Positions 1 to 7,274 of a stretch of 14,147 nt of DNA are shown here, piece by piece. The notes beneath the pieces are model-generated. The model made no database searches and was not told the DNA's origin. It worked only from the letters and a program-made list of their open reading frames with translations. Each line of letters opens with the position of its first letter. Positions within the stretch are counted from its first letter, which is position 1. This stretch comes from HyVt-337 sp964428895. GTDB taxonomy: Bacteria; Planctomycetota; Phycisphaerae; SM23-33. The stretch covers positions 1 through 14,147 of the forward strand of contig CAYRZU010000080.1 of the NCBI GenBank assembly GCA_964428895.1, in the 5' to 3' direction. Position numbers and translations under genes: made by a program.

Positions 1-1024
1 CGAAGCCGCGGCGCTTCATCAGGTCGGTGACGTTGGGGAACAGGTAGAACGTCGCCTGCGGGCAGAAGCAGCTCACGCCGTCAATGGCGTTGAGGCCGGC
101 CACGGTGATGTCACGACGTTCCTTGAGGACTTCGATGATCTTCAGATGGCCGGACTGATCGCCGGTCAGGGCTTCAACGGCGCCGAACTGGATAAAGTGG
201 TTGGAGCAGGACTCGTCGTTGACGTTGAGCTTGGCGATGACGTCGACGGCCTCTTTCGGGCCGATGGTGGCGCCCAGGCGCCAGCCGGTCATGGCGAACT
301 TCTTACTGAAGGTGTAGCCGATCAGGCAACGGTCGGCCATGTCGGGCATCGCGGCGAAGGAGCGACTCTTGCCCTCGTAACGGATGTCGAAATAGGCTTC
401 ATCGACCAACACGGTCAGGTCGTGTTCGAGCACGATCTCGCGCAGAGCTTCGAACTCTTCGTCGGAGCACTCAGCGCCGGTGGGGTTCTGCAGATCGTTG
501 ACGATCAGGAGTCTCGTCTTGGGGGAAATCAGCCGACGCAGGCCGGCGATATCGATGCGAAAGTTTTCCGGGCCTTCGGTGTAGCCGTACGGCAGGGCCT
601 TGCCGCCGTGGAACTCGATCATGGATTCGTAGATCGGGTAGCCGGGGTTGGGGTAGAGCACCTCATCGCCCGCGTTCATCAGAGCCAGGATAAACTTGCC
701 GATCGTGGGCTTGCCGCCCGGCTGGATCACGACATTGTCAGCCGTGTAGCTCAGGCCGTGACTGGCGCTGACATCGGCGGCCAGGGCCTCCCGCAGTTCG
801 GGGATTCCGTAGTTGCTGCAGTAGCCGGTCTTGCCGTCGAGCATGGCCTGGTAGGCGGCCTCAATGGCGTTGCTGGGGGTGATGATGTTCATGTCGCCGA
901 GATGGAACGGGAAGACCTTGTTCCCCGCGGCGGCGAACTCGCGGGCCTCGGCGGAAACGGCAAAGGCGGTCTCGGTGCCCAGTCGGGCGATTCGTTCGGC
1001 AATCGGTATCGTCACAGACGGCAT
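1..1024 (-). CDS. PLP-dependent class I/II aminotransferase (C-terminus outside window)
   Basis: This is a fold-type I aminotransferase of the aspartate/alanine aminotransferase superfamily, a cytosolic PLP enzyme that moves an amino group between an amino acid and a 2-oxo acid. It has no stop inside the window: 341 codons are visible, against about 400 for the family, so the last 50 or so residues, including the usual C-terminal substrate-binding arginine, lie beyond base 1. Visible family landmarks are a YPNPGYPIY stretch (residues 124-132), NPTG (180-183), D208 and Y211 in the DEAY motif, and S-K-K-F-A-M-T-G-W-R (240-249) with K241 as the Schiff-base lysine and R249 as the phosphate ligand. 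The ATG at 1022-1024 has a strong ribosome site (GGAGGTGA) a few bases upstream. Its own promoter lies in the 85-bp gap after the permease. The substrate cannot be told from sequence; the family call is secure. Confidence 0.93.
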   Translation of the reverse strand, partial: MPSVTIPIAERIARLGTETAFAVSAEAREFAAAGNKVFPFHLGDMNIITPSNAIEAAYQAMLDGKTGYCSNYGIPELREALAADVSASHGLSYTADNVVIQPGGKPTIGKFILALMNAGDEVLYPNPGYPIYESMIEFHGGKALPYGYTEGPENFRIDIAGLRRLISPKTRLLIVNDLQNPTGAECSDEEFEALREIVLEHDLTVLVDEAYFDIRYEGKSRSFAAMPDMADRCLIGYTFSKKFAMTGWRLGATIGPKEAVDVIAKLNVNDESCSNHFIQFGAVEALTGDQSGHLKIIEVLKERRDITVAGLNAIDGVSCFCPQATFYLFPNVTDLMKRRGF

Positions 1025-1062
1025 GGTCAGGTCACCTCCAACAGCTTGGGAAGAATCGGGAC

Positions 1063-1091
1063 ACTTTATTCCCGGGGCTCGGGGCTGTCAA
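1063..1091 (-). promoter_or_regulatory. Sigma-70-type promoter for the aminotransferase gene
   Basis: Read on the minus strand, there is a perfect TTGACA -35 box (1086-1091), a 17-base spacer (1069-1085) and TAAAGT as -10 (1063-1068; 4 of 6 matches to TATAAT). Transcription would start near 1056 and give a leader of about 30 nt that contains the GGAGGTGA ribosome site. It sits 18 bases beyond the permease stop codon, so the aminotransferase is probably expressed independently of the permease upstream. Spacing and the exact -35 make this one of the better promoter calls in the window; the -10 is imperfect. Confidence 0.65.
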
Positions 1092-1109
1092 CAGCGGACG
1101 TGGGGGTCG

Positions 1110-3395
1110 CTACAGCCACCGCTGCAGCCAGGAGCGTAGGCCGCCGGAGTCTTTGACCATGGCCAGGGGGGTCTGGCAGCGCTGGGCGATCAGTTCCGGC
1201 AAGGATGTGCGAGTGACCTGTTGCAGCAGCGGTTCGCGGGTGCAGCCGAGAACGACCAGGTCGTAGTCGGCTGCCTCGGCGAGAATGGCGCCGCCGACGT
1301 CGTTGGACTCGACGACCTGGGGGCGGATGGGGGGGTGCTCGGCCGGCAGGCGGTAGGCGTGTTCGGTCAGGAACTCATCGAGGTCCATGGGGTCTTGCCC
1401 CGGCCGAGCGATGGTCAGTGCGGTGACCTGGCCATCGGTTTCCGCCAACATGGAGGCGATTTCCAGGGCGTAGGGGCTGTTGGGGCCGCCGCTGACGGGG
1501 ACCAGCACGCGATTGAAGGTGCGGTTGCCGCCGCAGTCCTTGAGGACCACCACGCTGCAGGGGCTCCGTTCGATGATGGGATCGATCGTGCTGCCGAGAC
1601 GGAAGGTGTGGCCGCGCTTTCGGCCGTGCCAGCCGAGGATCAGCAGGTCGGTCTTCTTCTCGCGGACGGCGCTAACGATGCCACGGGCGATATTGCGGCA
1701 GTAGCGAATGGTAGTGGCGATCGGGAAGATGGGCTCGAGGTAAAGCATGGTCTCCATGATGCCCTCGCGGCCTTCAGTCATGTACTTGCGCGCGTCGGAC
1801 AGCGCCACCTGGGGGGGCACGGGCACCATGTGCAACAGTTGCACGCGGGCGTCCTTGGCGCCGCCGATCTTGTAGGTGGTGCGGACCATCTCCAGGGCAT
1901 TGGCGGGGTTTGCCACGGAAACCATGATGCGGTATTCGTCGCCGCGCGGTTCGGGGGCGTCCTCGAGCACTTGGATCTCATGGTCGGCTGCCGGCACGCG
2001 GCGGCGAGAGTAGAGCAGATAGATCAGGGCGCCGGTGGGCACCCAGACAGCGGCGACCGCAAAGGCCGGCACGGATTCACCGAAGATCCCGCCGGCCAGG
2101 GCGACCTGGCAGCCGATGGCCAGGACCGGGAACAACGGGAACAGGGGCATGAGAAAGCCGTATTCCAGTTCGTCCGACATGTGCAGGCGGATGCGGATCA
2201 CGCACAGGTTCACCATGAAGAACAGGCACAGGAACATCATGCTGGCGGCGGCCGCCCCGTGCTCGGGGTTCAATAGCGTGGTGGCGGTCAGCACGATCAC
2301 GGCTGTAAAGGCCAGCGCCACGAACGGCGTCTTTCGGCGGGGATGAATCTTGGCGAAGCTCGTGGGCAGCATGCCGTCTCGCCCCAGCGCGAACGAGGCC
2401 CGGGTGGCTGAGTAGATCGTGGCGTTGAGGGCGCTGGTAGCAGAAAAGATCACCGCCAGTGTCACCAGCACGCCGCCGAAGGGTAGGAGCTTCTGGACGG
2501 CTTCTTTGAAGAACGAGCCCTGATTGGCTTCGATGCCCTCAGCGTAGGCCGATAGGGACTGGCCGCCGATGCCGTGGACAGCCACCACCGATGCCAGCGC
2601 CACCGTCAGATACGTGACGGTGACGATCAGCACCGAATAGAGCATGGCCTTGGGTAGGTTGCGTTTGGGGTTGACGGTTTCGTCGCCGGCTTGGGCGATG
2701 ACCTCGAAGCCTTCAAAGGCGACGTAGATTACGCCCATGGTTCCCAGCAGGGCGGGCCAACTCGCGTCGGTCAGGAAAGGCTTGAAGTTGGCCAGTCGCC
2801 CGGGGTGTTTGGCCAGCGTGACCAGACCCGCCACGCCGATGCCGACCACGAACAGCATCTGCAGCGCGGTGAAGATGGCGCCGAGCTTGCCGGTTTCACT
2901 CGAACCGCGATAGTTGACGTAGATGAAGGAGACGGCTGCGACCAGGGCCAGGGCCTTTTCCAACCCCATGCGGAGGTCGGCCCCCATTCCCAGGTTGAAG
3001 GCGGCGTTGATGAAGTCCAGCGTGTAGTGGGCGAAGACGATGGCGTAGAACGCCCCGGCCAGGCTGCTGGCGAACCATTCGGTCCAGCCGGCGATGAAGC
3101 TGGCGCCCCGGCCGAACCCGATGCGGGCGTAGTTGTAGGCCCCGCCGGCGCGGGGAATGGCCGAGGACAGCTCGGCGAAGCTCATGGCCGTGAACAGGGC
3201 GATCAGGCCGTTCAGGCCGAACGTCAGCATCAGCCCACCCGGCCCGGCCCCGCGGACGGACAGCCCGATGCCCACGAACACGCCGGCGCCGATCATCATC
3301 CCCAGCCCCATCATGACGATGTGGTGGAGCTTCAAGTCGCGCGAGAGCTCGCCATGGACCGCAGGGGAACCGGACGCGGACGTGGGCTCACTCAC
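1110..3395 (-). CDS. APC-superfamily amino-acid permease fused to two C-terminal universal stress (UspA-like) domains
   Basis: The 761-residue inner-membrane protein begins with an amino acid-polyamine-organocation transporter of the cationic amino acid transporter type (residues about 20-465). The TM1 kink motif is visible in GMMIGAGVFVGIG (32-44), and the conserved loop AFEGFEVIAQAGDETVNPKR (226-245) is also present; about 12 hydrophobic spans follow the family pattern. The cytosolic tail holds two UspA-like domains. The first (about 487-620) ends with a recognisable HGRKRG...LGSTID...PCSVVVL nucleotide-loop region (590-618). The second (about 628-748) starts with VLVPVSGGPNS but has lost the glycine-rich loop (LGCTREPLLQQ). 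The start is GTG at 3393-3395, preceded by GGAAAGG about 10 nt upstream; the next in-frame methionine would cut into TM1. The start overlaps the stop of the 51-residue gene by 8 nt, implying translational coupling. The transported amino acid is not predictable. Confidence 0.9.
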   Translation of the reverse strand: MSEPTSASGSPAVHGELSRDLKLHHIVMMGLGMMIGAGVFVGIGLSVRGAGPGGLMLTFGLNGLIALFTAMSFAELSSAIPRAGGAYNYARIGFGRGASFIAGWTEWFASSLAGAFYAIVFAHYTLDFINAAFNLGMGADLRMGLEKALALVAAVSFIYVNYRGSSETGKLGAIFTALQMLFVVGIGVAGLVTLAKHPGRLANFKPFLTDASWPALLGTMGVIYVAFEGFEVIAQAGDETVNPKRNLPKAMLYSVLIVTVTYLTVALASVVAVHGIGGQSLSAYAEGIEANQGSFFKEAVQKLLPFGGVLVTLAVIFSATSALNATIYSATRASFALGRDGMLPTSFAKIHPRRKTPFVALAFTAVIVLTATTLLNPEHGAAAASMMFLCLFFMVNLCVIRIRLHMSDELEYGFLMPLFPLFPVLAIGCQVALAGGIFGESVPAFAVAAVWVPTGALIYLLYSRRRVPAADHEIQVLEDAPEPRGDEYRIMVSVANPANALEMVRTTYKIGGAKDARVQLLHMVPVPPQVALSDARKYMTEGREGIMETMLYLEPIFPIATTIRYCRNIARGIVSAVREKKTDLLILGWHGRKRGHTFRLGSTIDPIIERSPCSVVVLKDCGGNRTFNRVLVPVSGGPNSPYALEIASMLAETDGQVTALTIARPGQDPMDLDEFLTEHAYRLPAEHPPIRPQVVESNDVGGAILAEAADYDLVVLGCTREPLLQQVTRTSLPELIAQRCQTPLAMVKDSGGLRSWLQRWL

Positions 3396-3543
3396 CTCGC
3401 AGGGACCTTTCCAACTCGCGAGCGCTTCGGCCGGTCGATCGAGCGATGTGCTGGATGCGGCGGCGGCACCAGACCGTCAGCGCCACCAGCGCCACCAGGG
3501 CGCCGGCCAGGACGGCGCAGCCGATGATGGCATCGAATTCCAT
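3388..3543 (-). CDS. Small single-span membrane protein, translationally coupled to the permease
   Basis: This 51-residue protein is not a family I recognise. It has one hydrophobic segment (about residues 5-26, IIGCAVLAGALVALVALTVW) followed at once by CRRRIQHIARSTGR and a charged, probably helical tail (ARELERSLRGE). The positive-inside rule puts the tail in the cytosol. Its TGA lies inside the sequence GTGAGTGA, so the last codons overlap the GTG start of the permease by 8 nt. This arrangement strongly suggests it is a real gene read together with the permease, perhaps as a small accessory subunit (inference). The ATG at 3541-3543 is chosen because the reading frame upstream of it (possible TTG at 3579) runs into the terminator hairpin. 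The ribosome site before this ATG is poor. Existence is likely, function unknown. Confidence 0.6.
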   Translation of the reverse strand: MEFDAIIGCAVLAGALVALVALTVWCRRRIQHIARSTGRSARELERSLRGE

Positions 3544-3551
3544 GGGCACCA

Positions 3552-3599
3552 GTAAAACAGAGCGCCGCCGACCGAGCAATCACAATCGGTCGGCGGCGC
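3552..3599 (-). terminator. Intrinsic terminator with a 14-bp perfect stem
   Basis: The arms GCGCCGCCGACCGA (3562-3575) and TCGGTCGGCGGCGC (3586-3599) pair perfectly around a 10-base loop. Read on the minus strand the stem is followed by TCTGTTTTAC, a short U-rich tract; on the plus strand it is followed by GC-rich sequence, so it acts on minus-strand transcripts only. It lies 25 bases after the stop of the DUF4159 gene, as expected for that gene's terminator. It also ends only a few bases before the ATG of the 51-residue gene, so it occupies the leader of the next operon. Confidence 0.85.
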
Positions 3600-3623
3600 G
3601 GTAGACGCGTCAGGCCAAGAAGC

Positions 3624-6353
3624 CTATCGGCCGGCGTACAGCACTACGTTTCGCAGAATCGCAAAGGCTGAAACCGGCTCGTAGCCATCGACGGCGTAGG
3701 ACGGATATCCCACCAGTCCGCCGGTGACGTCTTGGGCGCTGTAAATGACCACGGGCCGATCGTTCTTGATGACCGCTTCCAGATTGGGCGTGGCCCGAGA
3801 CAGCTCCAGTTGGGTCGTGCGCCGGTATTTCACGCGATTGATTTCGGCGCCGGGGATCTTGTAGATCGGCGAGGACTGGGCCAGTTCCCGCAGCATGAGT
3901 CCCTGGCCGGCAAAGAACTTGTTCCGGAACAGGTTCCGCTTGAAATCCTCCTGGACTTCCTTGGAGGCTCCGCCGGCGACGTCGATGAACAATGTGCCGC
4001 CGCCGTCCATGAAGGTTTCCAAGGCCTTGATCTCCGCGTCGGTCAACTCCAGCTTGTCGGTGGTGGTCAATACGGCCAGTTTGGCGTCTTGGTTGGCCAA
4101 CTGGTCGATGCCGACCGGCCCGAGAACGGTCACGGCCGTATCGGCCCGATCCTGCATGAGGTAGGCGAACCGTTCGTAGGCCCGGGGCTCGGGATCGTAG
4201 TTGCCGCTGTGCTTGAGGCGGACGATCGTAGCAGCGCCGCCTGCCGGGGCTGCGCTGGCTCCAGGCGCCGGGGCGCCGCCATCGCCCTGCTGGCCCGCCT
4301 TGGGTCGCTCGGCGGTGAAAGGCGGAATCTGTGGCGCCGCGATCTTTCGGCCGAGCAGGTCCTCGGGGATGTTGATCCGCTGCTGGGTTTGCGGGTGAAT
4401 CACAGTGACGCGCCCGGGGCTGTTGGGCGTGGGCACGGTGGCGGTCGAACCGTCGCCGAGGGTGACGGTCTGCCCGGCCTGGTCGCCGGTGGCGATCAAG
4501 CGGGCGCCGAAGATAATCAAATCAACCGGTCCGTCCTGGGGATCCGGGGCACCGCCGGTGACCTGTACCCCGCCGGTAGGGACATCGCCCAAGGTGGGGA
4601 TATCCGGAGCCGAGAGCCAGGTGTTCGTGCCGCGTGCGGGCAAACGTCCGAGACTATCGATGGTGTAGAGGGCAATGTTGGCCGCGGCCTCGAACGCCCA
4701 CTTCTGCTTGTTCCACTCACGTTCCTGCCAAACCAGCGAGAGATCCATGTCGGTGTGGATGCCCAGCGGCCGAACGCCGTTGGAGACGATGTAGAACTTC
4801 ACCAGCTTCGGGTCCAGTTTGTAGTGCAGTTTATACAGGTCGTGTGTCGGGGGGCATTCGGTCAACTCGTACTTGGGGAACAGCTTCTTGTAGAGCGTAC
4901 GGACCGACGTCTTGAACGGAGCGCCGTTGGCTTCGGTGACGGTCAGGACCGTCCCGCCCTTGTAGACGTATTCCTGGATCTTGGCGATGTTCTCATCGTT
5001 GAAGGTGGTCGGCTCGGGCGGCGCGCCCTGATCGGCGCCGGGGATCACCACCGCTCCGGCGACCCCAACGGGCAGTTGCTGGTGGCTGGAGATATACAGG
5101 AACGGCGCGTCGCGCCATTCGGAGACGGGCTTCTCGATGGGCAGGATCTGCCAGTTGACATCTTCCTCGAACGTTTTGCTCAGCCACCGTGTGACGGCCG
5201 CCATTTCGCGCGGCCGATTGTTCCAAGCGCCGTCGAACTGAAGCTTGTTGAACAGCAGGGGCTGTTGGCCACGAATCAGGAACAGCAGCGCGAACGCGGA
5301 GTTGGTGATGTGGACGGGCTTGCCCAAGGCGCCGGGGTCGCCGATTTGGATCACACCGCCGCCTTCGAACTTGGCCTGACCGCCGAAGAAGTAGGTACTG
5401 TCATCTTGCTGAATGGCCGCCAAGCGTTCGATGCCGGATTTGTACCAGTCCATGCCGCCGAAGTACTTGTACCCGCTGGCCAGGGCCGCACGCTCCACGC
5501 CGTAGAGGTAGTAGAGGTACCACATCGCGGTGAATGGGTGCGGCTGGAAGAGGGTCTGCTGGAACTGGTTGTCCATCCAGTCGTGGGCCCGCTTGACCGA
5601 TGGGTTCATCTGCACGTTTTGGCATCGCTTGACGTTGCTGGGCGTGGGGAGGTTGTCGATGCACACGTACAGGGTGGCCAACCCGCCGACCGACATGGTC
5701 GCTTGGGTGGACTTGCGGAACCATCTGGCGTAGCCGGCGCCCAGGGAGTAGCCCCAGCCGCCGTCGGGATTCTGGTTTCCCTTCCAGTGGGCGAGCGTAG
5801 CCGACCAGAAGGCCTGGCGCGTGTCGACGTCGTTTTGCGCCCCGGCCCACATGCCCAGCACGCCGTACTGGCCGTTGGAGTTGTCCCAGCCGGCCTGGCC
5901 GGCCTTGTAGTGGAAGCGGCCGGTCTTGCCGCCGATCTGGTTCAGCCCGTTCATGTCGCTACGAAGGTGCTTGAGATACTTGTCGGCCGTCGTGCGGTTG
6001 GCTACGTGCCAGACGTTGGCGCGCAATCCCAGGGCGTAGGTGTTGGTGGCCTTCTGGCTCTCCAGGAAGGTGATGGCCTTGGCCATGCGCGGGTCCTGCG
6101 GGCTGACGCCGCTTTCCAACAGCGCGTAGGTGACCAGGGCGCACAAGCCCAGCTTGCCTTCTTCGTGCGGGTAGTCGCCCCACGAACCGTCTTCCTGCTG
6201 GTTGGCCCAGAGGAACTCAACGGTCCTGTCGATCATGTCCTGGACCTTCTTGCCGAAGGCGGGGCCGGCGTTGGGGTCTTGTCCGAGGGCGGGCCCGGCG
6301 AGAATTGCCACGGCCAGCAACGCCGCGATGAGAACAGATGCAGTGCGGTGCAT
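3624..6353 (-). CDS. Exported alpha-toroid (prenyltransferase/squalene cyclase-like) protein with two DUF4159-like domains
   Basis: The 909-residue protein starts at the ATG at 6351-6353, which has AGGAGA eight bases upstream and opens a clean signal peptide (MHRTASVLIAALLAVAILAG, with a cleavage-like ALG-Q at 22-25); the 44 codons upstream in frame are not needed. Residues about 35-370 form an alpha-toroid of the prenyltransferase/squalene-oxidase repeat type, with repeat motifs NQQEDGSWGDY (51-61) and NQNPDGGWGYSLG (193-205). No squalene-cyclase DXDD catalytic motif is seen, so a binding or scaffold role is more likely than catalysis. Residues about 400-575 and 708-909 both look like DUF4159: each has a YVYKGGTVL- or FMDGGGTLFID-type strand-turn, then K-x-LFP/NLFR, then DLYKL or SPIYKI. 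A Pro/Ala/Gly-rich linker (about 580-705) separates them. The protein should act in the periplasm or cell envelope. It is transcribed away from the sigma/anti-sigma operon and ends at a strong terminator. Domain calls are good; function is unknown. Confidence 0.85.
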   Translation of the reverse strand: MHRTASVLIAALLAVAILAGPALGQDPNAGPAFGKKVQDMIDRTVEFLWANQQEDGSWGDYPHEEGKLGLCALVTYALLESGVSPQDPRMAKAITFLESQKATNTYALGLRANVWHVANRTTADKYLKHLRSDMNGLNQIGGKTGRFHYKAGQAGWDNSNGQYGVLGMWAGAQNDVDTRQAFWSATLAHWKGNQNPDGGWGYSLGAGYARWFRKSTQATMSVGGLATLYVCIDNLPTPSNVKRCQNVQMNPSVKRAHDWMDNQFQQTLFQPHPFTAMWYLYYLYGVERAALASGYKYFGGMDWYKSGIERLAAIQQDDSTYFFGGQAKFEGGGVIQIGDPGALGKPVHITNSAFALLFLIRGQQPLLFNKLQFDGAWNNRPREMAAVTRWLSKTFEEDVNWQILPIEKPVSEWRDAPFLYISSHQQLPVGVAGAVVIPGADQGAPPEPTTFNDENIAKIQEYVYKGGTVLTVTEANGAPFKTSVRTLYKKLFPKYELTECPPTHDLYKLHYKLDPKLVKFYIVSNGVRPLGIHTDMDLSLVWQEREWNKQKWAFEAAANIALYTIDSLGRLPARGTNTWLSAPDIPTLGDVPTGGVQVTGGAPDPQDGPVDLIIFGARLIATGDQAGQTVTLGDGSTATVPTPNSPGRVTVIHPQTQQRINIPEDLLGRKIAAPQIPPFTAERPKAGQQGDGGAPAPGASAAPAGGAATIVRLKHSGNYDPEPRAYERFAYLMQDRADTAVTVLGPVGIDQLANQDAKLAVLTTTDKLELTDAEIKALETFMDGGGTLFIDVAGGASKEVQEDFKRNLFRNKFFAGQGLMLRELAQSSPIYKIPGAEINRVKYRRTTQLELSRATPNLEAVIKNDRPVVIYSAQDVTGGLVGYPSYAVDGYEPVSAFAILRNVVLYAGR

Positions 6354-6471
6354 GATGTATCTCCTGTCGGGGAGGACGGTTGGCATCGTGCTGCGGAGAC
6401 GCCCGAGGCCACCACCTCGCCTGCTATACCCATCAGGCCGGTGGAGCGCCGCCCGTGCGCCGGCTACATCA

Positions 6472-6515
6472 ATTATACAGATCATCTATATAGCCTGGCG
6501 CTGGCAATGGTGCAA
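6472..6515 (-). promoter_or_regulatory. Promoter region for the exported DUF4159 gene
   Basis: On the minus strand, TTGCAC (6510-6515), a 17-base spacer and TATATA (6487-6492) make a plausible sigma-70 promoter. A perfect TATAAT (6472-6477) follows, but has no matching -35 at the right distance. Either -10 would give a leader of about 110-130 nt before the ATG at 6353. The AT-rich island is unusual in this GC-rich window, which supports a promoter here even though the exact start is ambiguous. Confidence 0.5.
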
Positions 6516-6517
6516 GT

Positions 6518-6582
6518 CCGGCCACTGAGCTTAACGGCCGATACGGTAAGCTATTGCCCGGCCACGCTGCGGTGATGGCCGG
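6518..6582. repeat. CCGGCCAC direct repeat plus inverted copy, possible operator
   Basis: CCGGCCAC occurs at 6518-6525 and again at 6558-6565, exactly 40 bases apart (about four helical turns). An inverted copy TGGCCGG at 6576-6582 makes a 7-bp perfect stem with 6558-6564. The first copy lies just upstream of the -35 box of the minus-strand promoter. Such GC-rich words can arise by chance in this genome, so an operator role is only an inference. Confidence 0.3.
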
Positions 6583-6634
6583 ATGCGGCAAAAGCTCACA
6601 TTTCGCCTTCACAGAAGGACATCCCTAAGAAAAT

Positions 6635-6658
6635 CGAACCGGCATCGTTATGATTGTC
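6635..6658 (+). promoter_or_regulatory. Candidate ECF-type promoter (autoregulation) or sigma-70 -10 before the sigma factor gene
   Basis: CGAACC (6635-6640) and GTC (6656-6658) stand 16 bases apart counted from the end of GAAC, close to the GGAAC-N16/17-GTC pattern of many ECF promoters, which often drive their own sigma gene. A sigma-70-like TATGAT also lies at 6649-6654, without a good -35. No GAAC-N16-GTC match is seen on the minus strand for the divergent gene. Both readings are tentative. Confidence 0.3.
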
Positions 6659-6704
6659 GGAGCCAACGGGTACACGGGAAACCCCAGGCCAACAGGGAAC
6701 GCCG

Positions 6705-7274
6705 ATGACTGACGTCGACAGCGGCTGCGACCGATCCGACTCGCCACGTCCGCCGGATGTGCCGGCGGCGTTGGCGGCCTACGAAGGGCCGCTGCTGGCC
6801 TATGCCCGCCGGATCACGGGCGACGCCGACCGGGCCCGTGACGTTGTCCAGGATACGTTCCTGAAGCTCTGGCAAAAGCCGCCCGACCGCTCCACCGACC
6901 GCCTGGCGCAGTGGCTGTTCACCGTCTGCCGCAACCGCGCGCTGGATGTGTGTCGAAAGGAGCGCCGAATGATGTTGTTGTCCGATCAAGCCGGCCGGTG
7001 GCTGCCCGGGGCCGAGCCAAACCCCGCCGAAGCCGCCGCCAGCGCCGAGGCTGCGACGCGTGTGGCCGATGCCATGGCCGACCTGGCCCCCAATCAACAG
7101 GAGGTGCTGAGGCTGAAGTTTCAGCACGGATTCTCCTATCGGGAGATCGCCGGCATCACGGGCCTGAGTGCCTCCAACGTCGGCTATCTCCTTCACGTCG
7201 GTATCAAAGCTCTGCGCAGTAAGTTCCAAGCTCTCGGCCTGCTGGCCGGTCAAGGGAGCTCTCACCATGACTAA
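6705..7274 (+). CDS. ECF-family RNA polymerase sigma factor
   Basis: This 189-residue protein has the sigma-70 region 2 / region 4 layout without region 3, typical of extracytoplasmic-function sigma factors. Region 2 covers about residues 24-86, with the core-binding stretch DRARDVVQDTFLKLWQKPP and the region 2.3/2.4 helix WLFTVCRNRALDVCRKERR. Region 4 covers about 120-180, with LAPNQQEVLRLKFQHGFSY and the helix-turn-helix EIAGITGLSASNVGYLLHVG. The ATG at 6705 has AGGGA about seven bases upstream; a TTG at 6654 would add 17 poorly ordered residues and is less likely. The stop overlaps the start of the next gene in ATGACTAA, so sigma and anti-sigma are made in fixed proportion. It should direct RNA polymerase to an unknown regulon, possibly including its own promoter, when released by the partner encoded next. 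The family call is firm. Confidence 0.95.
   Translation: MTDVDSGCDRSDSPRPPDVPAALAAYEGPLLAYARRITGDADRARDVVQDTFLKLWQKPPDRSTDRLAQWLFTVCRNRALDVCRKERRMMLLSDQAGRWLPGAEPNPAEAAASAEAATRVADAMADLAPNQQEVLRLKFQHGFSYREIAGITGLSASNVGYLLHVGIKALRSKFQALGLLAGQGSSHHD

Larger units (their letters stand above)
6354..6704. promoter_or_regulatory. Divergent intergenic region between the DUF4159 gene and the sigma factor operon
   Basis: The 351-bp gap holds no convincing gene of its own. It contains a minus-strand promoter (6472-6515), the minus-strand leader down to the ribosome site AGGAGA next to 6353, a set of CCGGCCA/TGGCCGG repeats (6518-6582), and candidate plus-strand promoter elements (6635-6658) ahead of the sigma factor. 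An in-frame TTG at 6654 could extend the sigma factor by 17 residues, but the ATG at 6705 has the better ribosome site. The stretch around 6464-6500 is clearly more AT-rich than its surroundings, as promoters often are. Confidence 0.6.

Noticed and set aside
146..1156. A 336-codon plus-strand open frame across the aminotransferase
   Set aside because: The minus-strand reading gives an intact PLP enzyme with K241 and NPTG in place; the plus frame also runs through the aminotransferase promoter and into the permease gene.
1221..2276. Plus-strand open frames opposite the permease, including 2691-3527
   Set aside because: His/Asp/Gly/Gln-rich translations without motifs, mirror images of the permease-Usp coding frame.
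6354..6485. N-terminal extension of the DUF4159 protein by 44 residues
   Set aside because: The extension would bury the signal peptide, and it crosses the probable promoter. The ATG at 6353 has AGGAGA at proper spacing.
3732..6575. A 947-codon open frame on the plus strand, antisense to the DUF4159 gene
   Set aside because: It lies opposite a gene with a signal peptide, recognisable domains and a good ribosome site. Its translation is low-complexity G/V/D/Q-rich with no motif, as expected for the shadow frame of a GC-rich gene.
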